From contig CALGPN010000047.1 in NCBI GenBank assembly GCA_937960435.1, forward strand, positions 1 through 52,766: a DNA stretch of 52,766 bases. Reading direction: 5' to 3'. Of this stretch, positions 15,144 through 23,749 are shown piece after piece (within the stretch, counting starts at the first letter, position 1; the number at the start of each line of letters is the position of its first letter). The position numbers and the translations under genes were made by a program. Source of the DNA: an uncultured Desulfosoma sp. GTDB taxonomy: Bacteria; Desulfobacterota; Syntrophobacteria; Syntrophobacterales; DSM-9756. Below the pieces are notes generated by a model. It saw nothing but the letters and a program-made list of their open reading frames with translations, ran no database searches and was not told the DNA's origin.

Positions 15144-16244
15144 ATGAAGGATCGCAAGAAACCAGCGCGCGCACCCGGTGATCCTACGCCAGGGGACGAG
15201 GAAGTTCGCGACTTGTTTGCGGACATGGAGGACCTGGTCCGATCGCCCGGTGAGGGAGACGACGAAGAGGTCTTGGAACTGGACGAAGTGGTGGACGACG
15301 GCGAGGACGGGCTCAGGGACCTCCCCGACCTTGAAGACGACCTGGGGGATCTGGGAGATCTGGAGGGGGTGGAGCCTTCCCTGGATGAGCCTGAGGCGGA
15401 GGAATCCCTTTTCGATGAGGAGGTGACCGTGGAGTTGGCTCCTCGAGGGAAGGGGCGGGAGCTGCCGCGGAAACCGCTGGAAGAAACGGCCTTGGAAGAA
15501 GACGAGGCGCTGGAAGAAGAAGTTCGGCCGGAAGAAGACCTGGACGAATCGGAAGAGGAGCTGCCGCTGCCTGAGCTGGGTGAGGCCCAGGAGCTGGAGG
15601 CGGCCCGTGCCGAAATCCTGGATCAGGAGGCCTCGGAAGCCCCAGAGCCCCGGGAAGATGCGGGTTGGGAGGATCTCGGTGAGCCGCAACCCGTGGAAAC
15701 CCAGGTTTGGGACGGCGACAAGGAATTGCAGGAACTCCTGAAGACGGCCGATGCGGGCATCGCGGGCAAAACGGTGGAAGCGCAAAAGGAAGAGCTTTTG
15801 GACGAAGTCGAGCCGGCTTTGGCGGAGCCCGTCCCGTCGATGGAGCAACGGCCGACTCTCGAGTCCGAACGGTTTGCCCCTGAGCCTTGGGAAACCGTTC
15901 GGGAAGCGCCTGAGACAGATCGGGCCCTTTCGGAAACAGACCGGCCTATTTCAAAAGAAGCTCCCATCGATTCGGGAACGGCGGTGCTCGGCCCCGTAGC
16001 GGCCGCAGCGGTGTTCGGTCCGGAGCCGGAGGAGGTCCGTGCCATGACATCAACTGAACGTGCCGAGGAGAAAACCATGGAAGAACGGCCGGCCATGTTT
16101 CAACCTATTGTGGAGGCTTTGGAAAAGCGGCTCCAAACGAGGGTCCAGGCCATGGTGCAGAAGGCGGTCCAAGAACAGTTGCCGGGCATTGTCCGTCGGG
16201 TGTTGCAGGAAGAAATCGAGCGGCTTTCCAAAAGCTTGGGCTGA
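15144..16244 (+). CDS. Acidic disordered protein with PopZ-like C-terminal helices
   Basis: A 366-residue protein, strongly acidic: residues 1-200 are mostly Glu, Asp, Leu, Pro and Gly with no predicted fold, and a Pro/Glu-rich linker continues to about 315. The last 50 residues are different: amphipathic helices MFQPIVEALEKRL, VQAMVQKAVQEQLPGIVRRVLQEEIERLSKSLG. The phrase LPGIVRRxLxEEIERL resembles the oligomerisation end of PopZ (DUF2497), and a long acidic Pro-rich linker before it is also the PopZ plan. PopZ forms polar condensates that hold chromosome and signalling proteins. No N-terminal client-binding helix like that of PopZ is evident. AAGGAG precedes the ATG, and the stop is 40 bases before valS. 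The role is inference; I am sure only of the composition and layout. Confidence 0.75.
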   Translation: MKDRKKPARAPGDPTPGDEEVRDLFADMEDLVRSPGEGDDEEVLELDEVVDDGEDGLRDLPDLEDDLGDLGDLEGVEPSLDEPEAEESLFDEEVTVELAPRGKGRELPRKPLEETALEEDEALEEEVRPEEDLDESEEELPLPELGEAQELEAARAEILDQEASEAPEPREDAGWEDLGEPQPVETQVWDGDKELQELLKTADAGIAGKTVEAQKEELLDEVEPALAEPVPSMEQRPTLESERFAPEPWETVREAPETDRALSETDRPISKEAPIDSGTAVLGPVAAAAVFGPEPEEVRAMTSTERAEEKTMEERPAMFQPIVEALEKRLQTRVQAMVQKAVQEQLPGIVRRVLQEEIERLSKSLG

Positions 16245-16284
16245 AGCCCATGGATGTGGGCATGAGGGTGGAGGGATGTTCTTG

Positions 16285-18963
16285 ATGAATCGCGACGCGT
16301 TGCCGAAGGCCTATGAATTCCAGGATGTGGAAAAACGTTGGGTGACCCATTGGGTGGAAAGCCGATGTTTCCGGGCCGACCCGGGGGCGGCCAAACCCCC
16401 GTTCAGCATCGTCATCCCGCCGCCTAACGTCACGGGGCAACTCCACATGGGCCATGCGCTCAACAACACCCTCCAGGATATCCTGTGCCGCTACAAGAGA
16501 TTGAAAGGTTTCGAGGTCCTCTGGGTTCCCGGGACGGACCACGCCGGCATCGCCACCCAAAATGTCGTGGAACGGCACATCGCCAAAGAAGGCCTCACGC
16601 GGCACGATTTGGGTCGGGAAAAGTTTCTGGAAAAAGTCTGGGAATGGAAAAAGACTTACGGCGACTACATCATCGGGCAGCTCAAACGGCTCGGCGCCAG
16701 CTGTGATTGGACCCGGGAACGGTTCACCATGGATGAGGGCCTTTCCCGGGCGGTGCGCATCGTCTTTGTGCGCCTCTACGAGGAAGGGCTCATCTACCGC
16801 GGCCACCGCATGATCAACTGGTGCCCTCGATGCATGACCGCCTTGGCCAACATTGAAGTGGAAGGTGAAGAAGTCGAGGGGCGACTCTATCATATCCGCT
16901 ATCCCCTGGCGGACGGTTCCGGAGCGATCACCGTGGCCACCACACGGCCCGAAACCATGCTGGGAGACACGGCCGTGGCGGTCCACCCGGAGGATCCCCG
17001 CTACCGCCATGTGATCGGAAAAACTGTCATCCTGCCCCTGGTGGATCGACCAATCCCCGTCATTGCCGACCCGTATGTGGACCGCGAATTCGGCACGGGA
17101 GCTCTGAAGATCACCCCGGGGCACGATTTCAACGACTTCGAAATCGGGCAGAAACACGGCTTGGACGTCAATCGGGTCATCGGGGAAGACGGGGTCATGA
17201 CGGCCGAAGCCGGCCGTTACCAGGGGTTGGACCGCTACGAATGCCGAAAAAGGGTCGTGGCTCATCTGGAAAAGGGCGGCTATCTGGTTGCCGTTCAGGA
17301 TCATCTCCATCGCGTCGGGCACTGCTACCGGTGCAAAAGTGTCGTCGAACCCACACTGTCGCTCCAATGGTTCGTCAAGACTCGGCCGCTGGCGGAACAG
17401 GCCATGGAAGCCGTTCGGGACGGCCGCACACGCATCATTCCGGAAAAATGGGAAAAAGACTACTTCCAGTGGTTGGAAAACATTGAAGACTGGTGCATCA
17501 GCCGCCAGATCTGGTGGGGCCATCGCATTCCGGCTTGGTACTGCGCCGACTGCGGCGGAATCACCGTGGCCTTGGAAGATCCGTCGGCGTGTGGGACCTG
17601 CGGCGGCACGCGATTGGAACAGGACAGCGATGTTTTGGACACGTGGTTCAGTTCGGCCCTGTGGCCTTTCACCACCATGGGATGGCCGGAAAAGACGCCG
17701 GAATTGCAGAAATTTTATCCCACATCCGTTCTCGTGACGGGTTTCGACATCCTCTTTTTTTGGGTCGCCCGCATGATGATGATGGGCCTTCACTTCATGA
17801 AGGACGTGCCGTTCCGAGACGTCTACGTCCATGCTCTGGTGCGGGACGCCCAAGGGCAAAAGATGAGCAAATCCAAGGGGAACGTCATCGACCCCTTGGT
17901 CATGATGGACCGTTACGGCACCGACGCCCTTCGGTTCACGCTCACCGCCTTTGCGGCTCAAGGCCGGGATATCAAGCTTTCCGAAGAACGCATCGAAGGC
18001 TACCGCCATTTCGTGAACAAGATCTGGAACGCTAGCCGGCTTGTGCTCATGAACATCGAAGGGGCGACTCTCCTGGACACCATCCCGCAACGGCCTCGGC
18101 AGCTCGCCCACCGGTGGGTCCTCAGCCGGTTCCAGTCGGTTCTCGATGAGGTGGAATCGGCGCTGGAAAACTACCATTTCAACCAATACGCCCAGAGCCT
18201 GTACCAGTTTTTCTGGCATGAGTACTGCGACTGGTACCTGGAAGTCATCAAGCCGGACCTCTACGGGGAAGACCCCGAAGCCAGGGTGCTGGCCCAGACC
18301 ATCGCCGCCGCCCTGTTGAAGAATCTCCTCATCATGCTTCATCCCGTCATGCCGTTTGTCACCGAGGAGCTTTCCCAACGGTTGCCCGGGTCTCCCGACA
18401 GCTTGGTGCGTGCCGTTTTTCCTGAAAAGGAGCCGTGGCGTGCGGATCCCGAAGCGGAAAAGGACATGGGCCTTCTCATGGAGGTCATCACCGGCATCCG
18501 AAACATCCGCGGGGAGATGAACATCGCCCCGGGGCTTCGCCTGAGGGCCGTGTGTCTGTGCGCTTCCGACACCGAAAAGCATCTGCTGGAAACCAACCGA
18601 CAGATGCTTATGGATCTCGCGCGGTTGGAAAGCATCGCCGTGGGGCTGCAAGGGGAGATGGCCAAACCGCGGCTTGCGGCCGGGACGGTTTCCGGGAAAG
18701 TGGAGGCCTATGTGCTCCTGGAGGGCGTGCTGGACTACGAGGGCGAAGCCAAGAGACTGGATAAGGAAATCGGAAAGATCCAAAAGGAACTGGAAGGGGC
18801 GCGAAAGAAACTCGCCAACGAAGATTTCCTGAAACGCGCTCCCTTGGATGTGGTGGAAAAAGAACGCGAAAAGGCGGATCGCCTCTCGGAAAAACTGGGA
18901 AAACTGCGGGCCAACCGGGAGCGTGTGGAAGCGCTTCTGCGCGAGGCGGCCCAAAGCGCCTGA
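16285..18963 (+). CDS. valS: Valyl-tRNA synthetase
   Basis: A class I synthetase of 892 residues that joins valine to tRNA-Val. It has the HMGH form of the HIGH motif (54-57), KMSKS (526-530), an editing insertion (TTRPETMLGDTAVAVHPEDPRY), a zinc-type module (CADCGG, CGTCGG) and a C-terminal coiled coil (DKEIGKIQKELEGARKKLAN) that binds the tRNA. The ATG at 16285 has GGAGGG nine bases upstream; the ATG at 16276 abuts that site and is less likely. The reading frame stays open far upstream, through the acidic protein gene, but that part is only shadow. Confidence 0.96.
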   Translation: MNRDALPKAYEFQDVEKRWVTHWVESRCFRADPGAAKPPFSIVIPPPNVTGQLHMGHALNNTLQDILCRYKRLKGFEVLWVPGTDHAGIATQNVVERHIAKEGLTRHDLGREKFLEKVWEWKKTYGDYIIGQLKRLGASCDWTRERFTMDEGLSRAVRIVFVRLYEEGLIYRGHRMINWCPRCMTALANIEVEGEEVEGRLYHIRYPLADGSGAITVATTRPETMLGDTAVAVHPEDPRYRHVIGKTVILPLVDRPIPVIADPYVDREFGTGALKITPGHDFNDFEIGQKHGLDVNRVIGEDGVMTAEAGRYQGLDRYECRKRVVAHLEKGGYLVAVQDHLHRVGHCYRCKSVVEPTLSLQWFVKTRPLAEQAMEAVRDGRTRIIPEKWEKDYFQWLENIEDWCISRQIWWGHRIPAWYCADCGGITVALEDPSACGTCGGTRLEQDSDVLDTWFSSALWPFTTMGWPEKTPELQKFYPTSVLVTGFDILFFWVARMMMMGLHFMKDVPFRDVYVHALVRDAQGQKMSKSKGNVIDPLVMMDRYGTDALRFTLTAFAAQGRDIKLSEERIEGYRHFVNKIWNASRLVLMNIEGATLLDTIPQRPRQLAHRWVLSRFQSVLDEVESALENYHFNQYAQSLYQFFWHEYCDWYLEVIKPDLYGEDPEARVLAQTIAAALLKNLLIMLHPVMPFVTEELSQRLPGSPDSLVRAVFPEKEPWRADPEAEKDMGLLMEVITGIRNIRGEMNIAPGLRLRAVCLCASDTEKHLLETNRQMLMDLARLESIAVGLQGEMAKPRLAAGTVSGKVEAYVLLEGVLDYEGEAKRLDKEIGKIQKELEGARKKLANEDFLKRAPLDVVEKEREKADRLSEKLGKLRANRERVEALLREAAQSA

Positions 18964-19304
18964 CGGAACAACAAGGGTGCCCGGCGGGGAGAAAACCCGC
19001 GCGAGCGCCCGTCGTCCAACGCCTGACGGACCGATACCCATTGGGCTTTACGGGGGCGGCCCATCGATGCGCCCGCCCGGAACTCGGCCTTCGGCAATGC
19101 AGCGCCGCAAGGATCTGTAGGGGGAGGCCCTCAGTGTCCGCCCCGAATTCGGGGCAATGGACGAAAAGCGGCCAGGGGATTCGGCGCGCCATGGAAGGTG
19201 CGCCCCACCGAAAAGAAACGGCACCGGGGATGCCTCCTCCGGGGCGCCCCGGAGGGCGATCTACCGCGGCTTCCCTGCACGGAGCCGGAACGGCAAGGAA
19301 ATCC
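18964..19304. other. Long leader region before rfbC with two palindromes
   Basis: No gene was found in these 341 bases. Two perfect palindromes stand out: CCCCGAATTCGGGG (about 19144-19157) and CCTCCGGGGCGCCCCGGAGG (19236-19255), the second about 50 bases before the rfbC start. Neither is followed by a T-run. Confidence 0.5.
19236..19255. repeat. Perfect 20-bp palindrome upstream of rfbC
   Basis: CCTCCGGGGCGCCCCGGAGG is fully self-complementary with no loop, so as DNA it is a possible dimeric operator, and as RNA a hairpin needing a few unpaired bases. It ends 49 bases before the rfbC ATG. Confidence 0.6.
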
Positions 19305-19856
19305 ATGCGACGCCTGCCCACCGACATTGCCGATGTGATCCTTTTTGAGCCCAAGGTGTTTTCAGACGACCGCGGTTTTTTTTATGAAAGCTACAACCGT
19401 AAAACGTTTCACGCCTTGGGTCTTGAGGCGGATTTCGTCCAGGACAACCATTCGCGGTCGCGTCGCGGGGTTTTGCGCGGCTTGCATTATCAACTGGCCC
19501 CTCGAGCTCAGGGCAAACTGGTCCGAGTCATTGTCGGGGCAATCTTCGATGTAGCCGTGGACCTTCGCCGATCGTCGCCGACCTTCGGCCGATGGGTGGC
19601 CGTTCATCTTTCGGCGGAAAACAAGAAACAAATCTTCATCCCCGAAGGGTTCGCCCACGGCTTTCTGACGCTGTCGTCGTGGGCCGAGGTCTGCTACAAA
19701 ACGACCGAATATTATTCGCCGGAACACGAACGCTGCCTTTTGTGGAACGATCCGGCGCTGAAGATCCCCTGGCCTCTGGCTGACGGGGAAAAGCCGGTTT
19801 TATCTCCGAAAGACGCTCAAGGGGTGCTTTTGAGCGAGGCGGATCTCTTCGAGTAG
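19305..19856 (+). CDS. rfbC: dTDP-4-dehydrorhamnose 3,5-epimerase
   Basis: A 183-residue cupin enzyme of the usual RmlC length, third step of dTDP-L-rhamnose synthesis for surface polysaccharide. Conserved parts: FSDDRGFFYESYNRKTF, QDNHSRSRRGVLRGLHYQ with catalytic His61, VDLRRSSPTFGRW, and KTTEYYSPEHER with the catalytic tyrosine. AAGGAA precedes the ATG at 19305; the longer frame beginning near 19041 lacks this support. It is followed after 19 bases by rfbD. The rfbA and rfbB partners are not in the window. Confidence 0.95.
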   Translation: MRRLPTDIADVILFEPKVFSDDRGFFYESYNRKTFHALGLEADFVQDNHSRSRRGVLRGLHYQLAPRAQGKLVRVIVGAIFDVAVDLRRSSPTFGRWVAVHLSAENKKQIFIPEGFAHGFLTLSSWAEVCYKTTEYYSPEHERCLLWNDPALKIPWPLADGEKPVLSPKDAQGVLLSEADLFE

Positions 19857-19875
19857 AAACGACCAAGAAAAAACG

Positions 19876-20742
19876 ATGAAAACCGTCGTCGTCACCGGCA
19901 TCATGGGCCAGTTGGGCTGGGAACTGGAGCGCTCCGCTCCCGGGTGGGCCCGCCTCGTGGGAGTGGATCTTCCCGAAACGGATATCACTCGAGCCGACCA
20001 CGTTGAACGGCTCTTTTCGGAAAACCGCCCGGACGTCATCCTCAATGCCGCCGCCTATACCGCCGTGGACCGAGCGGAACAGGAGCCGGAGGCGGCCTAC
20101 CGAGTCAACCGAGACGCCGTGCGCTTGCTGGCGGAAAACTGCGCCCGGTTCGGCGCCCACTTGGTGCATGTTTCCACCGATTTCGTCTTCGACGGCACTG
20201 GGTCGCGCCCTTATCGGCCGGAGGATCCGCCCAACCCTTTGGGCGTCTACGGGGCGAGCAAAAGAGCGGGAGAAGAGGCCGTCCTTGAGGTCCTGGGGGC
20301 GGGGTCGACCATTGTGCGCACCGCCTGGCTCTATTCCAGCCACGGGGCCAATTTTGTCAAAACCATGCTGCGCCTTTTCGAGGACCGCGACGAAGTGCGG
20401 GTGGTCGCCGATCAAGTGGGGACCCCCACATGGGCGGCCAACTTGGCGAATTTTCTCTGGAGCCTCGTGGGAAGGTCATCCGTGCCGCCGGGGATCTTTC
20501 ACTTTACCGACGCCGGTGTCGCCTCCTGGTACGATTTCGCCGTCGCCGTGGAAGAAGAAACACGGCCCCGGCGCCTGAGACCCGTCTCCGTGCGGCCCAT
20601 CCGGACGGAAGAATACCCCACTCCGGCGCGGCGCCCGCCCTACAGCGTTTTGGACAAGCACGCGGCCTGGGCTCTCTGGGGCCGCCGGCCCGAACACTGG
20701 CGCGAGGCCCTCCGCCGCATGCTTCAAGAACTTTTCCCCTAG
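19876..20742 (+). CDS. rfbD: dTDP-4-dehydrorhamnose reductase
   Basis: A 288-residue short-chain reductase that completes dTDP-L-rhamnose. The nucleotide site GIMGQLG (8-14), NAAAYTAVDRAEQEPEAAYRVN, STDFVFDG and the catalytic YGASKRAGE are all standard RmlD segments. The C-terminal part keeps GIFHFTDAGVASWYDFA. It is in one unit with rfbC. The next 180 bases hold no gene but contain an 8-bp tandem repeat at 20907-20938. Confidence 0.95.
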   Translation: MKTVVVTGIMGQLGWELERSAPGWARLVGVDLPETDITRADHVERLFSENRPDVILNAAAYTAVDRAEQEPEAAYRVNRDAVRLLAENCARFGAHLVHVSTDFVFDGTGSRPYRPEDPPNPLGVYGASKRAGEEAVLEVLGAGSTIVRTAWLYSSHGANFVKTMLRLFEDRDEVRVVADQVGTPTWAANLANFLWSLVGRSSVPPGIFHFTDAGVASWYDFAVAVEEETRPRRLRPVSVRPIRTEEYPTPARRPPYSVLDKHAAWALWGRRPEHWREALRRMLQELFP

Positions 20743-20906
20743 GGGAGCCGACCCGAGGGCTTCGGCCTGTCGCCCTTTGCGCTGGAAAGGAAGCGGCTCT
20801 AAGTGCCAAAAGGCCGGAGGTCGCCCTCAAGACCCCCAGGAATGCCCAAACATTCGTCTAATTCTCATCGACCCCTCGCCGGAAAAAGAGATCCCGGTAC
20901 CGGGCG

Positions 20907-20938
20907 TTCACGACTTCACGACTTCACGACTTCACGAT
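20907..20938. repeat. 8-bp tandem repeat across the aminotransferase stop
   Basis: Four head-to-tail copies of TTCACGAC (the last TTCACGAT). The stop codon of the minus-strand aminotransferase (20924-20926) lies inside the array. Changes in copy number would alter only the last few residues. Confidence 0.85.
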
Positions 20939-22111
20939 TGTTGAAAGAGGAGCGCTGCGACCGACCTCGTTCAGGACGGCCACGGCGCGATGAATCTCCT
21001 CGTCCGTTGTGCACCAATGGGGCGCAAGCCGCAAATACCCCGATCGGGCCGAGACGAACACGCCCCGGAGGGCCGCCTCCTTCATGATTTTTTCCGGGGC
21101 TTGCCGGCAAATCACCGAAAGAATCCCGGAACGGTGCACCTGCGGAAAAATCACCGGGGTGTAGCTTTCCGGATCGAGATTTTCGACCATGAGGTCCTGC
21201 AGCCGGAAGATTTCTTTCTGAATGTTTCCGATTCCCACAGGGAGGATCGCTGATCGAAGGCTTGCCGCCAGCGCTGCTGCAAGCATCGTCGGGGACGTGC
21301 TGTATTCGAAGCGGCGCGCCGTGGGGTGGGGCTGCCATGTGTGGTTGAGATAGTCTTCTCCTTGGATCATGCATTCCGCGCCCACAAGCACATCGCCCAG
21401 CTTTTGGCGAAATTCCCGTGAGGTGTAAAAGAGGCCCGTACCCGTGGGCCCGAAAAGCCATTTCCAGCCCGATGCGGCCACGGCGGCAATGTGGCACCGA
21501 TCGGGTTCAATGACGAGGCTTCCGAGACTTTGGGCGGCATCCACCACAAGATCGATTCCCCGTTCTCGGCAAAAGGTGCCGAGTTCCTCCAAGTCCGCGG
21601 CGTAGCCGCTGGTAAATTGCACGTGGCTGATGGCGATGATGCGGGTCCTCTCCGTGGTGAGCCGCCGCACATCGTCCATGGACCAGCCGCACGGAAGCCC
21701 CTGGGCGGGCGAGGGTGCCGCGGGCCGGTCCGGGAGGAGCACGAGCTTGACCCCACGCTTTTCCTGCAGGCGCCACGGATAGTGGTTCGCGGGGTATTCG
21801 TGGACGTAGCTCAAGATTTCGTCTCCGGGCTGAAACGGATAGCCGTTGGCGATCATCCCCATGGCCTCGGAGGTGTTCTTGACGAAGGCCACATTGTCGG
21901 GGTCCGTGGAGAGAAGTTCGGCGGCGGCGATGCGCAAGTCTTCCAAGATTTTTCGATACGGTGTCAGCCCAAATCCTCCGAGGCGCATCTGAGAAGAGGC
22001 GACCTCCATGACAGCGTCCGAAGCGGGCTTCGGCAGTGGGGAAATGGCGCAGTGGGCGAGAAAGACGCCTTCCTTTTTCACGGGAAAAAGATCCGAGTCT
22101 TTGGGGATCAT
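20924..22111 (-). CDS. Class V aminotransferase (cysteine desulfurase-like fold)
   Basis: A PLP enzyme of 395 residues. Features: NVAFVKNTSEAMGMIANG (cofactor phosphate loop), HEYPANHYPW, the cofactor Asp in DLVVDAAQSLG and the Schiff-base Lys217 in SGWKWLFGPTGTGLFY. The layout fits the SufS/NifS/isopenicillin-epimerase branch, but I see no catalytic Cys loop of desulfurase type, so a plain class V aminotransferase or lyase is more likely. The ATG at 22111 is preceded by AAAGGAAAG; the longer frame from 22165 is not needed. It stands alone, divergent from the lipoprotein gene. The reaction is not known. Confidence 0.85.
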   Translation of the reverse strand: MIPKDSDLFPVKKEGVFLAHCAISPLPKPASDAVMEVASSQMRLGGFGLTPYRKILEDLRIAAAELLSTDPDNVAFVKNTSEAMGMIANGYPFQPGDEILSYVHEYPANHYPWRLQEKRGVKLVLLPDRPAAPSPAQGLPCGWSMDDVRRLTTERTRIIAISHVQFTSGYAADLEELGTFCRERGIDLVVDAAQSLGSLVIEPDRCHIAAVAASGWKWLFGPTGTGLFYTSREFRQKLGDVLVGAECMIQGEDYLNHTWQPHPTARRFEYSTSPTMLAAALAASLRSAILPVGIGNIQKEIFRLQDLMVENLDPESYTPVIFPQVHRSGILSVICRQAPEKIMKEAALRGVFVSARSGYLRLAPHWCTTDEEIHRAVAVLNEVGRSAPLSTIVKS

Positions 22112-22473
22112 GGCAGGCTTTCCTTTCGATGATTTGCCGCGTCCGACAGGTTCGGTCCATAACACGTCACACCGCCTTCAGCATGCCACGATTCGATATC
22201 TCATGCCAGAGCGCCGTGCCCTGAACCCAGGCTCGATCGGCCATGGGTGCCGGATGGCGATTGCCTCAAGACCATGGGCTCGCGGGAAGTCCACCGTGGG
22301 TTCGAACCGAGCGTCCTGGAAATGGAAAAACTTTGGGACGAAAGTCATTCACGGGCTGTGAACCCAAGGCGGAACCCTAAGGGATGTTCCTTAAGGGGAA
22401 TTGACGCCACATACGGCGCTGGTTATGTACAAAAAAAATCAGCAGACCATGAATGCGCACAAAGGAGACCTTG
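22112..22473. other. Divergent intergenic region
   Basis: It separates the aminotransferase (minus) from the lipoprotein (plus). Apart from a promoter-like pair at 22401-22429 I see no gene or structured element. Confidence 0.5.
22401..22429 (+). promoter_or_regulatory. Sigma-70-type promoter of the lipoprotein gene
   Basis: TTGACG (22401-22406), 17-base spacer, TATGTA (22424-22429), about 45 bases upstream of the ATG. Confidence 0.55.
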
Positions 22474-23037
22474 ATGAAGGGAAAATTGAGAACGCCGCTT
22501 GTCGTTTTGTTTCTTTTAGGAATTGGGATTCTTTCCGGCTGCGGCCCGTACCTTCAAGGCGGGGGCAAACAACCGGGGCCGCCCGCGGGGCCCAACCCGC
22601 CGAAGATTGACGGCGCCTTTGCCGTTTCCTCCATGTGGCTGGGAAAGACGTGGGAAATTTTTGTGGAAGGCTCGGACCCCGACGGCGATATGGAATACAT
22701 CTGGGCGGAGGTTTCACAACTGGGCGGCCACATGTGGGATCAGCACCTCATTCGCCTCAAGGGGCCGGATCAAAAGCGTTTCAAAGGGGTGATCGAACTG
22801 CCGACCCCGTCCTTTTTCTCCCGAAAGATTTGGGAAACGTTGCGAGTGACACTGCGCATCCGCGACCGCGCGGGCCATTACAGCGAACCCAAAACCCTGG
22901 AAGTGGAACTGGGCAAACCAACGCGAGAAACCGTTCCGGATGCGTGGACGGACGCCCGCCGACACAGACTGGGCGTGATCTTCTTTGATTTCGATCTGGA
23001 TCGCGCCGAAAACGGTAAAGATTACAAGATGTGGTGA
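22474..23037 (+). CDS. Predicted lipoprotein of unknown function
   Basis: A 187-residue protein. It has a lipoprotein signal peptide with lipobox ILSGC and lipidated Cys23, then a Pro/Gly-rich linker (GGGKQPGPPAGPNPP), then a compact domain that looks like an Ig- or fibronectin-type beta sandwich: EGSDPDGDMEYIWAEVSQLGG, LRVTLRIRDRAGHYSEPKTLEVELG. The DPDGD and RDRAGHYS phrases are typical of PKD/cadherin-like folds. AAAGGAG sits six bases before the ATG at 22474. A strong terminator follows the stop, so it is probably a single-gene unit with its own promoter. I do not recognise the family. Confidence 0.8.
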   Translation: MKGKLRTPLVVLFLLGIGILSGCGPYLQGGGKQPGPPAGPNPPKIDGAFAVSSMWLGKTWEIFVEGSDPDGDMEYIWAEVSQLGGHMWDQHLIRLKGPDQKRFKGVIELPTPSFFSRKIWETLRVTLRIRDRAGHYSEPKTLEVELGKPTRETVPDAWTDARRHRLGVIFFDFDLDRAENGKDYKMW

Positions 23038-23044
23038 AAAGCCG

Positions 23045-23080
23045 GCGAGGGCTCTTTTGCGAGCCCTCGCTTGAGTTTTT
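23045..23080 (+). terminator. Rho-independent terminator after the lipoprotein gene
   Basis: A perfect 10-bp stem (GCGAGGGCTC with GAGCCCTCGC) and loop TTTTGC, followed by TTGAGTTTTT, starting 7 bases after the stop codon. Confidence 0.85.
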
Positions 23081-23114
23081 GAGGATTCATCTGAAAGAGC
23101 GTTGGGAGATGCCT

Positions 23115-23537
23115 TCAGCCGGGAAACTTGATGGTCACGGTTTCTTCCGAGCCGTCCTTTTCGTATTTGACCTTGAGTTCCAGGCTGCTGTCCCGAATGC
23201 CCAGGGCAAGGGGTGATTTTCCCTTGTCCCCTTCAACCCCGATGACGTGTTTCAGCGTTTCGATGATCTTGGCTCCCACTTCCGATCCCGGCGAGCGCAA
23301 CGGGGCTTCACGATATTTGGCCCGCACGTCCACGCTTCCATCTGCTCGGCGGGTAATCCGAACCTTTTCCGCCCCGGCGGTCACACCGTGGAGCACGGCC
23401 AGCGCCACCCATTTGAGGGCGGCCTCATCTTTGTCCGATTCATGGGGAACCTTTGCCATTTCCATCAAAGGATCCGTGGTGGCGAAGCAGTCGCACAACT
23501 CCTGAACCTTTTGGTGTAGGTTTCTTTTGTCTTTCAT
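23115..23537 (-). CDS. Uncharacterised 140-residue protein
   Basis: I do not recognise this protein. The start is fixed by GGGAGAAGAGG before the ATG at 23537; the longer frame to 23762 would run through the promoter. The N-terminal half is helical (LHQKVQELCDCFATTDPLMEM; DEAALKWVALAVLHGVTAGAEKV). The second half alternates charged and hydrophobic residues as a beta-sheet would (VRITRRADGSVDVRAKYREAP; SLELKVKYEKDGSEETVTIKFP). No signal peptide or membrane segment is seen, so it should be cytoplasmic. It is divergent from the pyruvate dehydrogenase genes. Confidence 0.75.
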   Translation of the reverse strand: MKDKRNLHQKVQELCDCFATTDPLMEMAKVPHESDKDEAALKWVALAVLHGVTAGAEKVRITRRADGSVDVRAKYREAPLRSPGSEVGAKIIETLKHVIGVEGDKGKSPLALGIRDSSLELKVKYEKDGSEETVTIKFPG

Positions 23538-23574
23538 GGCCTCTTCTCCCTCATTTGTGTTCTCGGATGTCTTG

Positions 23575-23602
23575 AATTTAAGTGTTTTCTCTGTACGATC
23601 AA
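23575..23602 (-). promoter_or_regulatory. Sigma-70-type promoter of the 140-residue protein
   Basis: On the minus strand TTGATC, a 16-base spacer and TAAATT, about 40 bases upstream of the ATG at 23537. This supports the shorter start. Confidence 0.5.
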
Positions 23603-23749
23603 GAGAATGAGGCTCTGTCTGCCGACCGAATCTTGCCGCGGCGGGCTTTTTCATGTTAGCGGGTTCGAAAAGATTTTCGGCGGCTTTTCCGCCGAGGTCT
23701 TCCAAGGTTCTCATTGCATCGGCCCAAGCGAACGCCATAGGAGTCGCCC

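Noticed and set aside
16105-19041. A 978-codon open frame on the minus strand opposite valS
   Set aside because: It is the antisense shadow of a certain gene in GC-rich DNA: it has no motif, and ValS on the other strand has all catalytic motifs.
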